Below are positions 1-8,503 of a stretch of DNA of 25,171 nt, piece by piece. How positions within the stretch are numbered: the stretch's first letter is position 1; the number at the start of each line of letters is the position of its first letter. The stretch is from CAZOEL01 sp964578835 (GTDB taxonomy: Bacteria; Desulfobacterota; Syntrophobacteria; Syntrophobacterales; Syntrophobacteraceae). A program made the position numbers and the translations under genes. A model generated the notes under the pieces. The model ran no database searches and was not told where the DNA came from. It saw only the letters and a program-made list of their open reading frames with translations. The stretch is from the NCBI GenBank assembly GCA_964578835.1, contig CAZOEL010000089.1, positions 1 to 25,171 on the forward strand, read 5' to 3'.

Positions 1-606
1 GGTATCTTCCCCTTCATCGACAAAATGCACCGTTACGCCGCCCCACTTGCAGCCATAGCCGAAGGTGTCTTCATAGCCATGTTGTCCCGGAAAGGCAGGC
101 AGAAGCGCCGGATGAATGTTCAGGATTCTCCACTGCCCGCCGCTGTTGTAGCGGCTTAGAAAATAGGGAGTGACAAGTCTCATGAAGCCGGCGAGGCAAA
201 TGTAATCCGGCTGATGCCGGTCCAGGACCTCGATAAGCTCGCGCTCGGCAAACAGAAGAGCTTTCAAACGCTCGAGACGCGTCGCTTTATCGGGCTGAAT
301 CAAAATATTCTGCCTCTCGTCCAATTCCTGAAGATCGACGGGAAGGGTATCCAGCTCCATGGACTTGGATTGAGATAAATGGGCTCTATAATCCACAACG
401 TATGCGGGGATATTCGCTTTCTCGGCTCGCGTCAGCCCGTAAGCGCCGGGGCGATCGCTCACAACGGCCACGACTTCAGCGGCCAGCGCTCCCTCGCCGC
501 AGCGATCGATAATTGCCTGAAGATTTGTCCCTCCGCCTGAAACCAGCACGGCAATTTTCAATTTGCCAGCAGATCCGTTCACCCGCAATCGTTCCTTCTG
601 GATCAT
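1..606 (-). CDS. purN: Phosphoribosylglycinamide formyltransferase PurN (3' end cut off by window)
   Basis: Transfers a formyl group from 10-formyl-tetrahydrofolate to GAR, giving FGAR, in cytoplasmic de novo purine synthesis. I translated the open frame by hand: 202 codons without a stop, running off the window edge. The N-terminal loop SGGGTNLQAIID (about residues 23-34) is the phosphate-binding motif, LAGFMRLVTP follows, and NIHPALLPAFPG carries the catalytic Asn163 and His165. VDEGEDT at the edge carries Asp197, matching E. coli N106/H108/D144. Roughly 60 residues are missing by comparison with E. coli. The protein has an N-terminal extension of about 15 residues and about 35 extra residues before LAGFM. 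Its ATG overlaps the purQ stop as ATGA, so translational coupling is likely. Identity is secure; the exact start is less so because no strong ribosome binding site is visible. Confidence 0.95.
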   Translation of the reverse strand, partial: MIQKERLRVNGSAGKLKIAVLVSGGGTNLQAIIDRCGEGALAAEVVAVVSDRPGAYGLTRAEKANIPAYVVDYRAHLSQSKSMELDTLPVDLQELDERQNILIQPDKATRLERLKALLFAERELIEVLDRHQPDYICLAGFMRLVTPYFLSRYNSGGQWRILNIHPALLPAFPGQHGYEDTFGYGCKWGGVTVHFVDEGEDT

Positions 607-1412
607 TTGAGGTATTCCACAGCATTTCTGAAAAGCTTCACGCCGTCGCCTTCTTCGGGATGAGGCTTCCCTTCCCTGCGAAGCTTATCCTTTTGATGCG
701 TCCAATCCGGGTGGTTCGTCCAATGGTTGAAAGCCTCCGGATGGGGCATCAGACCGAAGATGCGGCCGGTCGGATCGCAAATGCCAGCGATATCTTCGAG
801 GGAGCCGTTTGGGTTGTGAGGAAAAGCTCCCTTGGCGATCTCGCCGCCGGGTTTTGCGTAGCGAAGCGCCACCTGCTGTTGGCCGTTCAGACGGCGCAAT
901 ACATCAGGCTCTGCGTAGAATTTTCCTTCTCCGTGGCGGACGGGCAGCTCGACGTTGCTCATGCCCCGCGTGAACACGCAGGGAGAAGAAGCGTTTATGG
1001 AAAGGTCGACCCACTGATCCCGGAAATTGCCGCAATCGTTGTTCATGAGAGCGACTTCACGCTTGAGCGTGGAAGGATCGAAGCCCGGCAGCACCCCCAG
1101 ATTCACCAGCACCTGAAAGCCGTTGCAGATTCCCATGACGAGGCCTCCTCCGGAGATGAAGCTCAGTAGCTCATCACGCATCCGATGCTTGATTCTCATC
1201 GCCATGATAACGCCCGCTCCGTGATCGTCTCCCCAGGAAAAACCTCCCCCGATGACAAATATCTGGTAATCTGCAAGCCTTTTCTCACCATTGATCAAGC
1301 TGTTGAGATGGACCCGGTCGGCTTGGGCTCCGGCAATTTCGAGCGTATAGGCCGTTTCGATGTCGCAGTTAAGGCCGAAGCCGGTCAAAACAAGGGCTCG
1401 TACAGGACTCAT
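603..1412 (-). CDS. purQ: Phosphoribosylformylglycinamidine synthase glutaminase subunit PurQ
   Basis: Class I glutamine amidotransferase that releases ammonia from glutamine for PurL in the FGAR to FGAM step. The nucleophile elbow GICNGFQ places the catalytic Cys at residue 96, and MPHPEAF gives the His224/Glu226 pair, so the triad is complete. At 269 residues it is longer than the roughly 225-residue PurQ of Bacillus-type systems. It resembles the glutaminase domain of large single-chain PurL, which fits a partner that is itself the long PurL lacking a glutaminase. The ATG is preceded by a good GAAGGAG site six bases upstream. It lies 24 bases after purL and overlaps purN by four bases, so the three genes form an operon. 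Confidence 0.97.
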   Translation of the reverse strand: MSPVRALVLTGFGLNCDIETAYTLEIAGAQADRVHLNSLINGEKRLADYQIFVIGGGFSWGDDHGAGVIMAMRIKHRMRDELLSFISGGGLVMGICNGFQVLVNLGVLPGFDPSTLKREVALMNNDCGNFRDQWVDLSINASSPCVFTRGMSNVELPVRHGEGKFYAEPDVLRRLNGQQQVALRYAKPGGEIAKGAFPHNPNGSLEDIAGICDPTGRIFGLMPHPEAFNHWTNHPDWTHQKDKLRREGKPHPEEGDGVKLFRNAVEYLK

Positions 1413-1436
1413 TCAATACTCCTTCGCCTCTCTTCT

Positions 1437-4400
1437 CTATTGCTCTCGATCCGGCATGGACGCGCGCTTCCACGAATTTTTCAGAACGGAGAGGGGCTCA
1501 TCTATAAGCAAAGCTCCGGCAACGCCGCGCACCGCCAGACGGGGCTCCGAGGTCGTCTCGCCCACAAGAGCGCAGGGCAGGCCTTTGAACATGGACTCAA
1601 AGGCGTTCTTCATGGCCGGAGCTACGGTGACGATGAAACGGCCGCAGGATTCGCTGAAAAGTATACGATCGTCGCGGAGGCCATCCTCTCTCGGAACCTC
1701 GGAAAGATCGATCTCCATGCCGAGGTTTCCCCCGAAAGCGGCCATGGCGGCATGCACGCCGATTCCGCCCCGGTATATTCCGTGGCACGAGGCGAGAAGC
1801 TCCTCATTTAGAGCAGCTTCCAAAGCGCGGTAGAGCGGGAGCGAAACGGCTGGATCCACCTTGGGAACATTGAGCCCGCAATAGCCGAAAAGATCGTAGT
1901 ATTCCGAGCATCCAAGCTCATCGGCGGTTGTTCCGAGGATGTAGACAAGATCGCCTGGCGCTTTGGCTTCCATCGTAAGGGACTTGCGAATATCCGTCAC
2001 GACGCTCGTCGCAGTGAACTGCATGGTGGGAAGGCCGGAGATTTTGTGACGCTCTCCAAACCTCCCGGAAAGATGCCCGTCGACATACATGCTGTCTTTC
2101 CCGGAAAGAAGCGGTATGCCGTAGGCCAGGCATATATCGCGCAGGGCCCAGTTCGCGCGCACCAACTGAGCGGCCTTGTACCTGCCGTCGGGATTGCGGA
2201 CGGGATCGTATTGAATGCTCGGCCAGCAGAAATTGTCCACGCCTCCGATTTCCTCGAGCTTTCCTCCGACACAGAGAATTCTTCGGACCGATTCATCGAT
2301 CGTCGCGGCAACCATATGGTAGGCGTCGATCAGCGAATAGGTGGGGTTCAGCGCCTGAGAGACAGCCAGGCCTCGGCAGCTGTCGAGCAAGGGACGGAGT
2401 ACGACCGCGTCATTGGGGACATCCCGGTCTCGGCCGACCATGAACTTTATTCCGCTCCCCCCCTGGACCTCGTGGTCGTATTGGCGCTGAATCCACTCGC
2501 GCGAGCAGATGTTCGGAGCCGCCAACAAGGCTTCCAACGTTTTGGAGTAGCTCTGAGGCTCCGAGAGAACGGGCTCGCGCAGTCCTCTTTCTTCGGGCGG
2601 AGTCCATTCGGCGTCGAATTCCCACTGGGGAAAGTCTTCGGCAAAAAAGTTCAGATCGAGGTAGGCAGCCGTCTTGCCGCCGTAGGTGAGATGCAGTTTT
2701 CCATCCGAGCTGTATCGGCCTATGGCGGTGCTCTCGACATCATGCTTTCTGGATAACTCCATGAATAAGTCGAGGTTCTCAGGGCTTACGGCAATCGTCA
2801 TACGCTCTTGCGATTCCGAGATCCATATCTCCCATACATCCAGCCCTTCGTACTTCAGGGGCGCCTTATCGACCTCGACCACAGCGCCTCCGGAAAAACG
2901 CGCCGATTCGCCGACGGAAGAAGAAAGCCCTCCGCCGCCGTTATCGGTTATGAAGGTAATGAGCCCCAGATCCCGCGCCTCGAGCAGAAAGTCGTGCATC
3001 TTCTTCTGAGTGTACGGGTCCCCTATCTGGACATGACCGGCCGGCGTGTGCTCGCTGTAAATCTCGCTCGATGCGGTGACGCCATGAATGCCGTCCTTTC
3101 CCACGCGGCCGCCGCTCATGATGATGTAATCACCCGGTTTGGCGCACTTCTGATCGGTCGGCTCTCCCAGGATCTCTGCCGGCATGATTCCGAGCGATGC
3201 GACGAAAACCAGGCATTTTCCAAGATAGGAGGGATGAAAGAAAAGATTCCCGAAGGGAGTCGGAACGCCGTGCTTGTTGCCTCCGTCCTTCACTCCTTCC
3301 ACGATGCCGTCCAAGAGGCGCCGCGGATGGAGATGGGGCTTCAGAGGCCCGGCGTAGTCCCGCGGTCCGACGCAATAGCCGTAAAGACCGGCCACGAGGC
3401 GGGCGGCCTTCCCCGTTCCCATTATGTCGCGATAAATTCCGACTATGCCCGTCAGGGAGCCGCCGTACGCCTCCATATTGGATGGGCTGTTGTGGGTTTC
3501 TCCGGTGATCGCATAGTTATGGTTTTCATCGAACTTCGCAATTCCCGCGTTGTCCCATAAAACGGATACGACCCACTCTTTTTTCGCCTGGATGGCCAGC
3601 GTGGGAGCTTCTATGCAAGTTTTGAACAGACTGTCCACCACCTCCGCCTCACCCGTTCGCATATCGCGGTAGAGGAACTTCCCTCGGAAGGTGTTGTGGT
3701 TGCAGTGGTCGCTCCGCGCCTGAGAAATCGCCTCGAGCTCGACGTCCGTAGGAGCGGCAAGCCCCACTTTCCGGCGGGCTTCGAGCACTTCGGGACGGAG
3801 GAAATAATTTCTGATCACAGGAACATCCTGAGGATTCAGAGCGAGATTTCTTTCCTCGCTAAGGCGCATCAGTTCTTCATCGGAAGAAATGGACATTTCG
3901 GCAACGCCCGGAGTGTGCGCCAGAACGACCTTGGGCGCAATGATTCCGATTCCTTCATCCCGATTCCATTCGGAACGGGAATAGATGCGCCATTGCTGCA
4001 CGATTTCATTGGCGAGAAGCTCGCGCGCAATGATCTCGATGCGGCTGCGGTCGAGCGGAGCGTCTTTCAGGAGGAAAAGCCTCGAGGTGTAGGCTGCTTC
4101 ATCATCGCCCAAAGCCCTACCGAGGAAATCGGATATGGCTTCAATAGCCACGGACCCGGCAGTATCTCGGACTCCGGGGCGAAAGCCCACCCATATGGCC
4201 CAGTCAAAATCTCCCGCCACGGGTTTGAAGCTCGATTCCTGAGTCACGGGGTTGGTAAAAATTTCTTCCCGAACCGCCTCGAGCTCTTCGTGCGAAAGGC
4301 TGGTTTCCATCGTGAGCACATGCACTACGCGGGCTTCTCCCACTCTCCAGCCGAAATAATCGCTGATTTTACGGCAAAGCCCCGCGCCTTCGGCATCGAA

Positions 4401-4439
4401 AAGATGACTCTTAAGAGTAATTTCCAGTCTCACAGCCAT
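1437..4439 (-). CDS. purL: Phosphoribosylformylglycinamidine synthase PurL with N-terminal PurS-like region
   Basis: Synthetase subunit converting FGAR, ATP and glutamine-derived ammonia to FGAM. It is about 1000 residues long, against about 740 for small PurL and about 1300 for the large PurL fused to PurQ. The first 160-170 residues hold two PurS-like alpha/beta units, then the linker, then the paired AIRS-type synthetase halves (motifs GETHNSPS, DNGGGGLSSS, SGKDSM). No glutaminase domain follows; that is the separate purQ. I chose the ATG at 4439 (MAVRLEITLK), which has GGAAG upstream and matches the usual PurS beginning. An in-frame ATG at 4481 adds 14 residues but lacks a binding site. 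It is probably the first gene of purL-purQ-purN; I found no convincing promoter. Confidence 0.95.
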   Translation of the reverse strand: MAVRLEITLKSHLFDAEGAGLCRKISDYFGWRVGEARVVHVLTMETSLSHEELEAVREEIFTNPVTQESSFKPVAGDFDWAIWVGFRPGVRDTAGSVAIEAISDFLGRALGDDEAAYTSRLFLLKDAPLDRSRIEIIARELLANEIVQQWRIYSRSEWNRDEGIGIIAPKVVLAHTPGVAEMSISSDEELMRLSEERNLALNPQDVPVIRNYFLRPEVLEARRKVGLAAPTDVELEAISQARSDHCNHNTFRGKFLYRDMRTGEAEVVDSLFKTCIEAPTLAIQAKKEWVVSVLWDNAGIAKFDENHNYAITGETHNSPSNMEAYGGSLTGIVGIYRDIMGTGKAARLVAGLYGYCVGPRDYAGPLKPHLHPRRLLDGIVEGVKDGGNKHGVPTPFGNLFFHPSYLGKCLVFVASLGIMPAEILGEPTDQKCAKPGDYIIMSGGRVGKDGIHGVTASSEIYSEHTPAGHVQIGDPYTQKKMHDFLLEARDLGLITFITDNGGGGLSSSVGESARFSGGAVVEVDKAPLKYEGLDVWEIWISESQERMTIAVSPENLDLFMELSRKHDVESTAIGRYSSDGKLHLTYGGKTAAYLDLNFFAEDFPQWEFDAEWTPPEERGLREPVLSEPQSYSKTLEALLAAPNICSREWIQRQYDHEVQGGSGIKFMVGRDRDVPNDAVVLRPLLDSCRGLAVSQALNPTYSLIDAYHMVAATIDESVRRILCVGGKLEEIGGVDNFCWPSIQYDPVRNPDGRYKAAQLVRANWALRDICLAYGIPLLSGKDSMYVDGHLSGRFGERHKISGLPTMQFTATSVVTDIRKSLTMEAKAPGDLVYILGTTADELGCSEYYDLFGYCGLNVPKVDPAVSLPLYRALEAALNEELLASCHGIYRGGIGVHAAMAAFGGNLGMEIDLSEVPREDGLRDDRILFSESCGRFIVTVAPAMKNAFESMFKGLPCALVGETTSEPRLAVRGVAGALLIDEPLSVLKNSWKRASMPDREQ

Positions 4440-4755
4440 AGAGGGCTTCCATTCCTTTTCAAAAAAACTTGATATTTTCATGACGGCTGCTGAGCCGCCC
4501 CGCTATTCCGGAAGAAGGTCTCATAGCCGGCATGATAATAACCGGGTGAAATTTCAATGCTCGGATCGGATTGAAGAAGTTCCCCTCAATCCACGACAGA
4601 AAGATTTTGTTGGCGCGCATAAGGGTCGGGGCGACCCGTTCGCCCTGAGGTATCGAAGGGCGAACAGCCCCGATCGTGCTGAGGTATCGAAGCATGATCG
4701 GGTGGCGCGTCCCAACCCTTATGCGCGCCAACAAGATTTTTATTCTAATCGGATT
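4440..4755. other. Intergenic region between mntP and purL
   Basis: No gene is supported here. It contains the palindromic element at 4600-4741. Closer to purL is a small hairpin, CGGCT/AGCCG, near 4483-4496, which the alternative purL start at 4481 would abut. I looked for a purL promoter on the minus strand and found no pair with good -35 and -10 matches. Confidence 0.6.
4600..4741. repeat. Nested palindromic element: 20-bp inverted repeat enclosing three hairpins
   Basis: The outer arms TTGTTGGCGCGCATAAGGGT (4607-4626) and its exact reverse complement (4715-4734) bound the element. Inside, in order, are hairpin GGGTC/GACCC (4623-4637), hairpin GTTCGCCCT/AGGGCGAAC (4638-4646 and 4657-4665) and hairpin CCCGATCGTGCT/AGCATGATCGGG (4669-4680 and 4691-4702, one mismatch). 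The last two have different stems but the identical 10-base loop GAGGTATCGA. It lies between the 3' end of mntP and the 5' end of purL, encodes no credible protein, and looks like a REP- or MITE-type dispersed repeat. It may also help end transcription of mntP. Family membership is inference. Confidence 0.8.
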
Positions 4756-5307
4756 TCAGGCCAAGAGCAACTTAACGGCGATGATAATGAGAATAGCGCC
4801 TCCCACGGTCTCCATTCTACGGCCGAATTTGTCGGAGAGTCTATTTCCCAGCTTCATGGCAAGCCATGTCATGAGGCAGGCGGTGATGCCGATGGCCAAG
4901 GCCGGCAAAAAGAGGCTTTGCCCGATGATTCCAATGCTGAAGCCCACTCCGAGCGCATCCATGCTGGTTGCAAGCGATAGGGCGACAAGGCTGAACCCTC
5001 TCGTCGGATCCTGGCATTCAACATCGCGCTCCTGCTCTTCGGACTGCAGGCTTTCATAACTCATTTTGGCGCCGATGAAAAACAACAGGGCAAACGCGAT
5101 CCATGGCGCCCACTGCCGGGCGAACCCAACGAAGTTTTGGCCCAGATACCAGCCAATGACGGGCATCAGGAACTGGAACAAGCCGAAATGGAAGGAAAGC
5201 CGAAAGATGTGTCGCGGAGAGCAAAAACGAGCGCCTACGCCCACGCCCACGGCGAACGCATCGCACCCCAGGGCCAGGGCTACCAGAAATGTCTCGATGG
5301 ATTCCAG
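4756..5307 (-). CDS. mntP: Putative manganese efflux pump MntP, probable CTG start
   Basis: Small inner-membrane exporter of the MntP/YebN family (duplicated DUF204 unit) that lowers cytoplasmic Mn(II). Two symmetry-related helices each carry the family aspartate: LALGCDAFAVGVG near the N terminus and LATSMDALGVGFSIG in the second half. Six hydrophobic segments can be counted. The first GTG or ATG in frame (GTG at 5250) would delete most of helix 1, including its Asp. The frame stays open upstream to a stop at 5343 with no ATG, GTG or TTG. A GAGGAAAGAG site (5319-5310) sits about eight bases before CTG at 5307, giving ESIETFLVALALGCDAFAV and 183 residues, the usual family length. It follows the PilZ gene, overlapping its stop region slightly upstream. 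The family is clear; the CTG start is inferred. Confidence 0.88.
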   Translation of the reverse strand: MESIETFLVALALGCDAFAVGVGVGARFCSPRHIFRLSFHFGLFQFLMPVIGWYLGQNFVGFARQWAPWIAFALLFFIGAKMSYESLQSEEQERDVECQDPTRGFSLVALSLATSMDALGVGFSIGIIGQSLFLPALAIGITACLMTWLAMKLGNRLSDKFGRRMETVGGAILIIIAVKLLLA

Positions 5308-5324
5308 GGCTCTTTCCTCATTTA

Positions 5325-5714
5325 TTACGTGAAAAAGCAGTTATAGGCGCTTCCGAAGGCTTCGTACTGGCTCGCCAGCTCAGCCAGAAGCCTTTCGGTA
5401 TCACGCTCGACGTTAGAGAACTTGACCCCCATCCCCCGAGGCGAAAGCGCGTCGTTGGGGCCATGGATGTTGGTCCAAACCACTTCGCCCTGAAGCTCGA
5501 TGAGGTTTTTGAATCCGGGAAATTGCAGCGTCAGCTTGATCTTCTTATCGACCGGAACCGGGTCGCTGCAATTAACCAGCATTCCTCTCTCACTGAAGTG
5601 GATGGAAGAGCCCTGGCCGCTCTTGCTATCGGCGCTGAACACGACCTGGCAAGGGGCGGGCGCCTCTGTCGCCTTGTCATTGGAAACGCTCTCTTTTTCT
5701 TTTAGCTCTGCCAT
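5325..5714 (-). CDS. Small PilZ-like domain protein
   Basis: A 129-residue soluble protein. Residues about 20-115 look like a PilZ beta-barrel of the kind common as short proteins in delta-proteobacteria: a segment FSERGMLVNCSDPVPVDKK, then LTLQFPGF, GEVVWTN and PRGMGVKFSN. PilZ domains usually bind cyclic di-GMP through RxxxR and (D/N)xSxxG. Here the first motif is not visible and the second reads HFSERG, with His in place of Asp/Asn, so binding may be weak or lost. The first 20 residues are charged and probably disordered. It starts 12 bases after pheT and runs into mntP, so it is probably co-transcribed with both. No specific function can be named. Confidence 0.75.
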   Translation of the reverse strand: MAELKEKESVSNDKATEAPAPCQVVFSADSKSGQGSSIHFSERGMLVNCSDPVPVDKKIKLTLQFPGFKNLIELQGEVVWTNIHGPNDALSPRGMGVKFSNVERDTERLLAELASQYEAFGSAYNCFFT

Positions 5715-5726
5715 AAACCGCTCGCA

Positions 5727-8132
5727 TCACCTCAAGACAGCCTGAAATTTATCCAGCACAGCCGTCACCAGCCCATTATGAATGACGTTCACCTCTTCAT
5801 CGGTAAGGCTTCTTTCAGAAGATCTGTAAATCAGGCGGTAGCCAATGCTTTTCTTTCCTTGCCCAAACTGAGGATTTCGATAGATATCGAATATGTCCAC
5901 CTGCTCAAGGAGCGTCTCGCCCGCACTCCACAGGAAATCCAAAGGCTCCTGCACGGTGACGCTCTCCTCGACGATCAACGCCATATCTCGAGTAACGGAC
6001 GGGAACCTCGGGAGCGACCGAAACATGGGGTGCGGCCTTTTCAAGCTGAAGGCCAGGTCGAAGTCGATTTCGAACAGGTACACAGTCTTCTTGAGATCGA
6101 AGGCCTCTGCGACTCCCGGATCGATACGCCCTAGAGATCCAAACCTCCGGCCGTCATAATGAATCGATGCGGCGCAGCGGGCGTCGAGATAAGGAGGGAG
6201 ATCGTCCGCCAAATATTCGAGCTTTTCAAAGAAGAACGGCTCCAGGGCGCTTTCGACCGCCCCTTTCGCATCGGCAAAGTCCACTTCTTCTTCTCCCCCG
6301 TAGAGGAGGTCCGTTTGACGCCTTCCAGCCATTACGCCAGCCAGGCAATGAGGCTCAAAAGGCAAGGGCTCGCCTTCTCGCGGAAGAAAGATCTTGCTCA
6401 ATTCAAATATACGCAGATCCTCATTGCGCCTGTCCAGATTGAACCTGGCCGTTTGAAGAAGCCCCGGAAGAAGGCTCGTGCGCATGACGGCCTGTTCCTC
6501 ACTGAGTGGATTGAGAAGGGGAACCGGCTTAAGACGCGGATCTTCCGGCTCGAGCCCAAGCTTGTGCAACGACGCGGCGGCAATGAAGGAATAGTTGATC
6601 ACTTCAAAAAAACCATCGCCCTGCAAGATGTTTTTCACATCCTGACGCGCTCTGAGGTGAGGATCGATGGGCGCTGCGCCAATATTGGACTCGGGGAGCG
6701 TAACGGGAATGAGGTCGTAGCCGACCAACCGCGCCACTTCCTCGGTCAGGTCGACTTCCCGCGTTATATCGGAACGAAGGGCGGGCGGAACGACAACAAC
6801 CTTGTCGCTCGTCACCTCTTCTATCCGCATTTCTATAGAGCGCAAGACGTCCGCCATCTCGGAGGCGTCCACGTTGATTCCAAGAAAGCGATTGGCTCGT
6901 TCGACCCTAAGCGTCAAAGTCGGAGCAACGATGGGACTGGGATATTCATCGATCCTACCTTCAGCGATCATTCCCCCCGCAACTTGCTGCATCAGCCTGG
7001 CGGCCCGGTCGAGGGCGCGAAGCACCCCGTCCGGATCGATTCCACGCTCGAAGCGAAAGCTCGATTCACTGCGAAGTCCAAGCTTTTTAGAGCTTCGGCG
7101 GATGCACTGAGGCTGAAAATAAGCGCTTTCAATGAGAACCCGGGTTGTTTCCGGGTTGATTTCAGAATCCAGCCCGCCCATGATTCCCGCGACCGCCACC
7201 GGACCCACGCCGTCGCAGATGAGGAGCGTATCATCGAAGAGGGTCCGCTCTACTCCATCGAGAGTCGTGAAGCGCTCCCCTGCAGAGGCTCTTCGCACAA
7301 CGATGCGATGCTCCCTCAAATGGTCGTAATCAAAGGCGTGAAGAGGTTGCCCAAGCTCCATCATGACGAAGTTCGTAACATCGACTATGTTGTTGATAGA
7401 GCGTACGCCGACTTCCTCGACTCTCTTCCTTAGCCAATCGGGAGAAGGACCGATCTTGACGCCTTCGATGACTCGCGCGGCGTATCGCGGGCAGCCCACG
7501 GGATCTTCAATGGCGACAGAGGCAAGAGAAGCGACGCTTGGACCACTTTCGGGAAGGGATGCGTCCGGATAACGCAGGGACTTCTTGCATATGGCGGCCA
7601 CTTCCCTTGCAACTCCCACGATGGAGAGGCAATCGCCTCTATTCGGAGTCACCCCGATTTCTATAATCACATCCTCAATGCCCAAAGCTTCACGGATCGG
7701 CAGGCCGATCGGCGTTTCAGCGGGAAGGAGCCAGATGCCGCTCGCGTCATTTCCCAAGCCCAACTCGGTTTCGGAGCAAAGCATCCCCTGAGAGAGCTCC
7801 CCCCTTATCTTCGCCTCCTGGATGGTTATCCCCCCGGCCGTCTGCGCTCCAACAAGGGCCAAAGGCGCGACTGCGCCTTCTCTGACGTTCGGCGCTCCAC
7901 AGACGATTTGGAAAACTTTGCGCCCATCCGAAACTTTGCACAAGCTCAGCCGATCGGCCTTGGGATGGCGCGCCACTGATTCGATCTTCGTGGTTATTAC
8001 ATTGTCCAGATGGGGATAGCGGCGGCTAACCGCGTCCACCTCGAGGCCCACCATGGTCAAGCGACTGACAAGCTCCTCAAGGGAGAGAGGGATATCCACA
8101 TAGTCTCGGAGCCAACTCAGACTGACTATCAT
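5727..8132 (-). CDS. pheT: Phenylalanine-tRNA ligase beta subunit
   Basis: Large subunit of the alpha2-beta2 enzyme that charges tRNA-Phe. The 801-residue length matches E. coli (795). Visible in order are the N-terminal part, the EMAP-like tRNA-binding OB fold (about 40-150, with GAPNVREG and KIRGELSQGMLCSE), the B3/B4 editing module (about 210-370, FDYDHLREH and GIMGG), the B5 DNA-binding-like fold (about 400-475), the inactive synthetase core (NPLSEEQAVMRTSLLPGLL), and the C-terminal FDX-ACB anticodon-binding domain (RFPSVTRDMALIVEE to the end). The ATG at 8132 begins MIVSLSWLRDYVD, as in the family. It is separated from pheS by 371 bases, unusual for this normally tight pair. Confidence 0.98.
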   Translation of the reverse strand: MIVSLSWLRDYVDIPLSLEELVSRLTMVGLEVDAVSRRYPHLDNVITTKIESVARHPKADRLSLCKVSDGRKVFQIVCGAPNVREGAVAPLALVGAQTAGGITIQEAKIRGELSQGMLCSETELGLGNDASGIWLLPAETPIGLPIREALGIEDVIIEIGVTPNRGDCLSIVGVAREVAAICKKSLRYPDASLPESGPSVASLASVAIEDPVGCPRYAARVIEGVKIGPSPDWLRKRVEEVGVRSINNIVDVTNFVMMELGQPLHAFDYDHLREHRIVVRRASAGERFTTLDGVERTLFDDTLLICDGVGPVAVAGIMGGLDSEINPETTRVLIESAYFQPQCIRRSSKKLGLRSESSFRFERGIDPDGVLRALDRAARLMQQVAGGMIAEGRIDEYPSPIVAPTLTLRVERANRFLGINVDASEMADVLRSIEMRIEEVTSDKVVVVPPALRSDITREVDLTEEVARLVGYDLIPVTLPESNIGAAPIDPHLRARQDVKNILQGDGFFEVINYSFIAAASLHKLGLEPEDPRLKPVPLLNPLSEEQAVMRTSLLPGLLQTARFNLDRRNEDLRIFELSKIFLPREGEPLPFEPHCLAGVMAGRRQTDLLYGGEEEVDFADAKGAVESALEPFFFEKLEYLADDLPPYLDARCAASIHYDGRRFGSLGRIDPGVAEAFDLKKTVYLFEIDFDLAFSLKRPHPMFRSLPRFPSVTRDMALIVEESVTVQEPLDFLWSAGETLLEQVDIFDIYRNPQFGQGKKSIGYRLIYRSSERSLTDEEVNVIHNGLVTAVLDKFQAVLR

Positions 8133-8503
8133 CCTTATAAAACCTCATTGAGTTGTACGTTGCGGTTTTTTGAGCTATGAGCCTCACTGGGCGAATTTGT
8201 AGATAGCGGGCTTCGAACTGCGGGCTGTCATGAAAAGCTGTAGTCTCGAGCTTCTGGTTGAGGGGCGTCCCGGATGAGCTCCAACTGCTGCCGTTTGGCG
8301 AAAGCACGAGGCCATTTTCAACAGACGCTGGATGCCGGATACTGAATAAAAAGCCTGCAACCCATACCTTGCGAGCGTTTATCCAAAATCCGGCATCCAG
8401 CATCATTCCGACCCATAGCGAGCTCAAACGGGCTAAAGACGACGTCGCGTCCGCAGAGCCCCCAGACCGGACGTTCACCACAGGAATCCGATAGGCGCCA
8501 CGC
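8133..8503. other. Long pheS-pheT spacer, no supported gene
   Basis: pheS and pheT usually abut, but here 371 bases separate them. The stretch holds an inverted repeat (8324-8340 with 8388-8404) and a direct repeat GCGGGC around 8197-8216. A 134-codon frame crosses it on the minus strand and enters pheT in another frame; it has no recognisable domain or binding site and I do not call it. No clear promoter or terminator is visible, so pheT is probably still read from the upstream transcript. Confidence 0.6.
8324..8404. repeat. Inverted repeat inside the pheS-pheT spacer
   Basis: The arms are GACGCTGGATGCCGGAT (8324-8340) and ATCCGGCATCCAGCATC (8388-8404). The inner 14 bases pair perfectly, 17 pair with one mismatch, and the loop is 47 bases. 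There is no T-run after it in either direction, so it is unlikely to be a terminator. It could be a small dispersed repeat that inserted between the two genes, or an RNA structure protecting the mRNA; the sequence alone does not decide. Confidence 0.75.

Noticed and set aside
4756..5250. GTG at 5250 as the mntP start
   Set aside because: It would remove the first membrane helix with its conserved Asp.
8077..8481. A 134-codon frame on the minus strand across the pheS-pheT spacer
   Set aside because: It enters pheT in another frame, has no recognised domain or good binding site, and passes through an inverted repeat.
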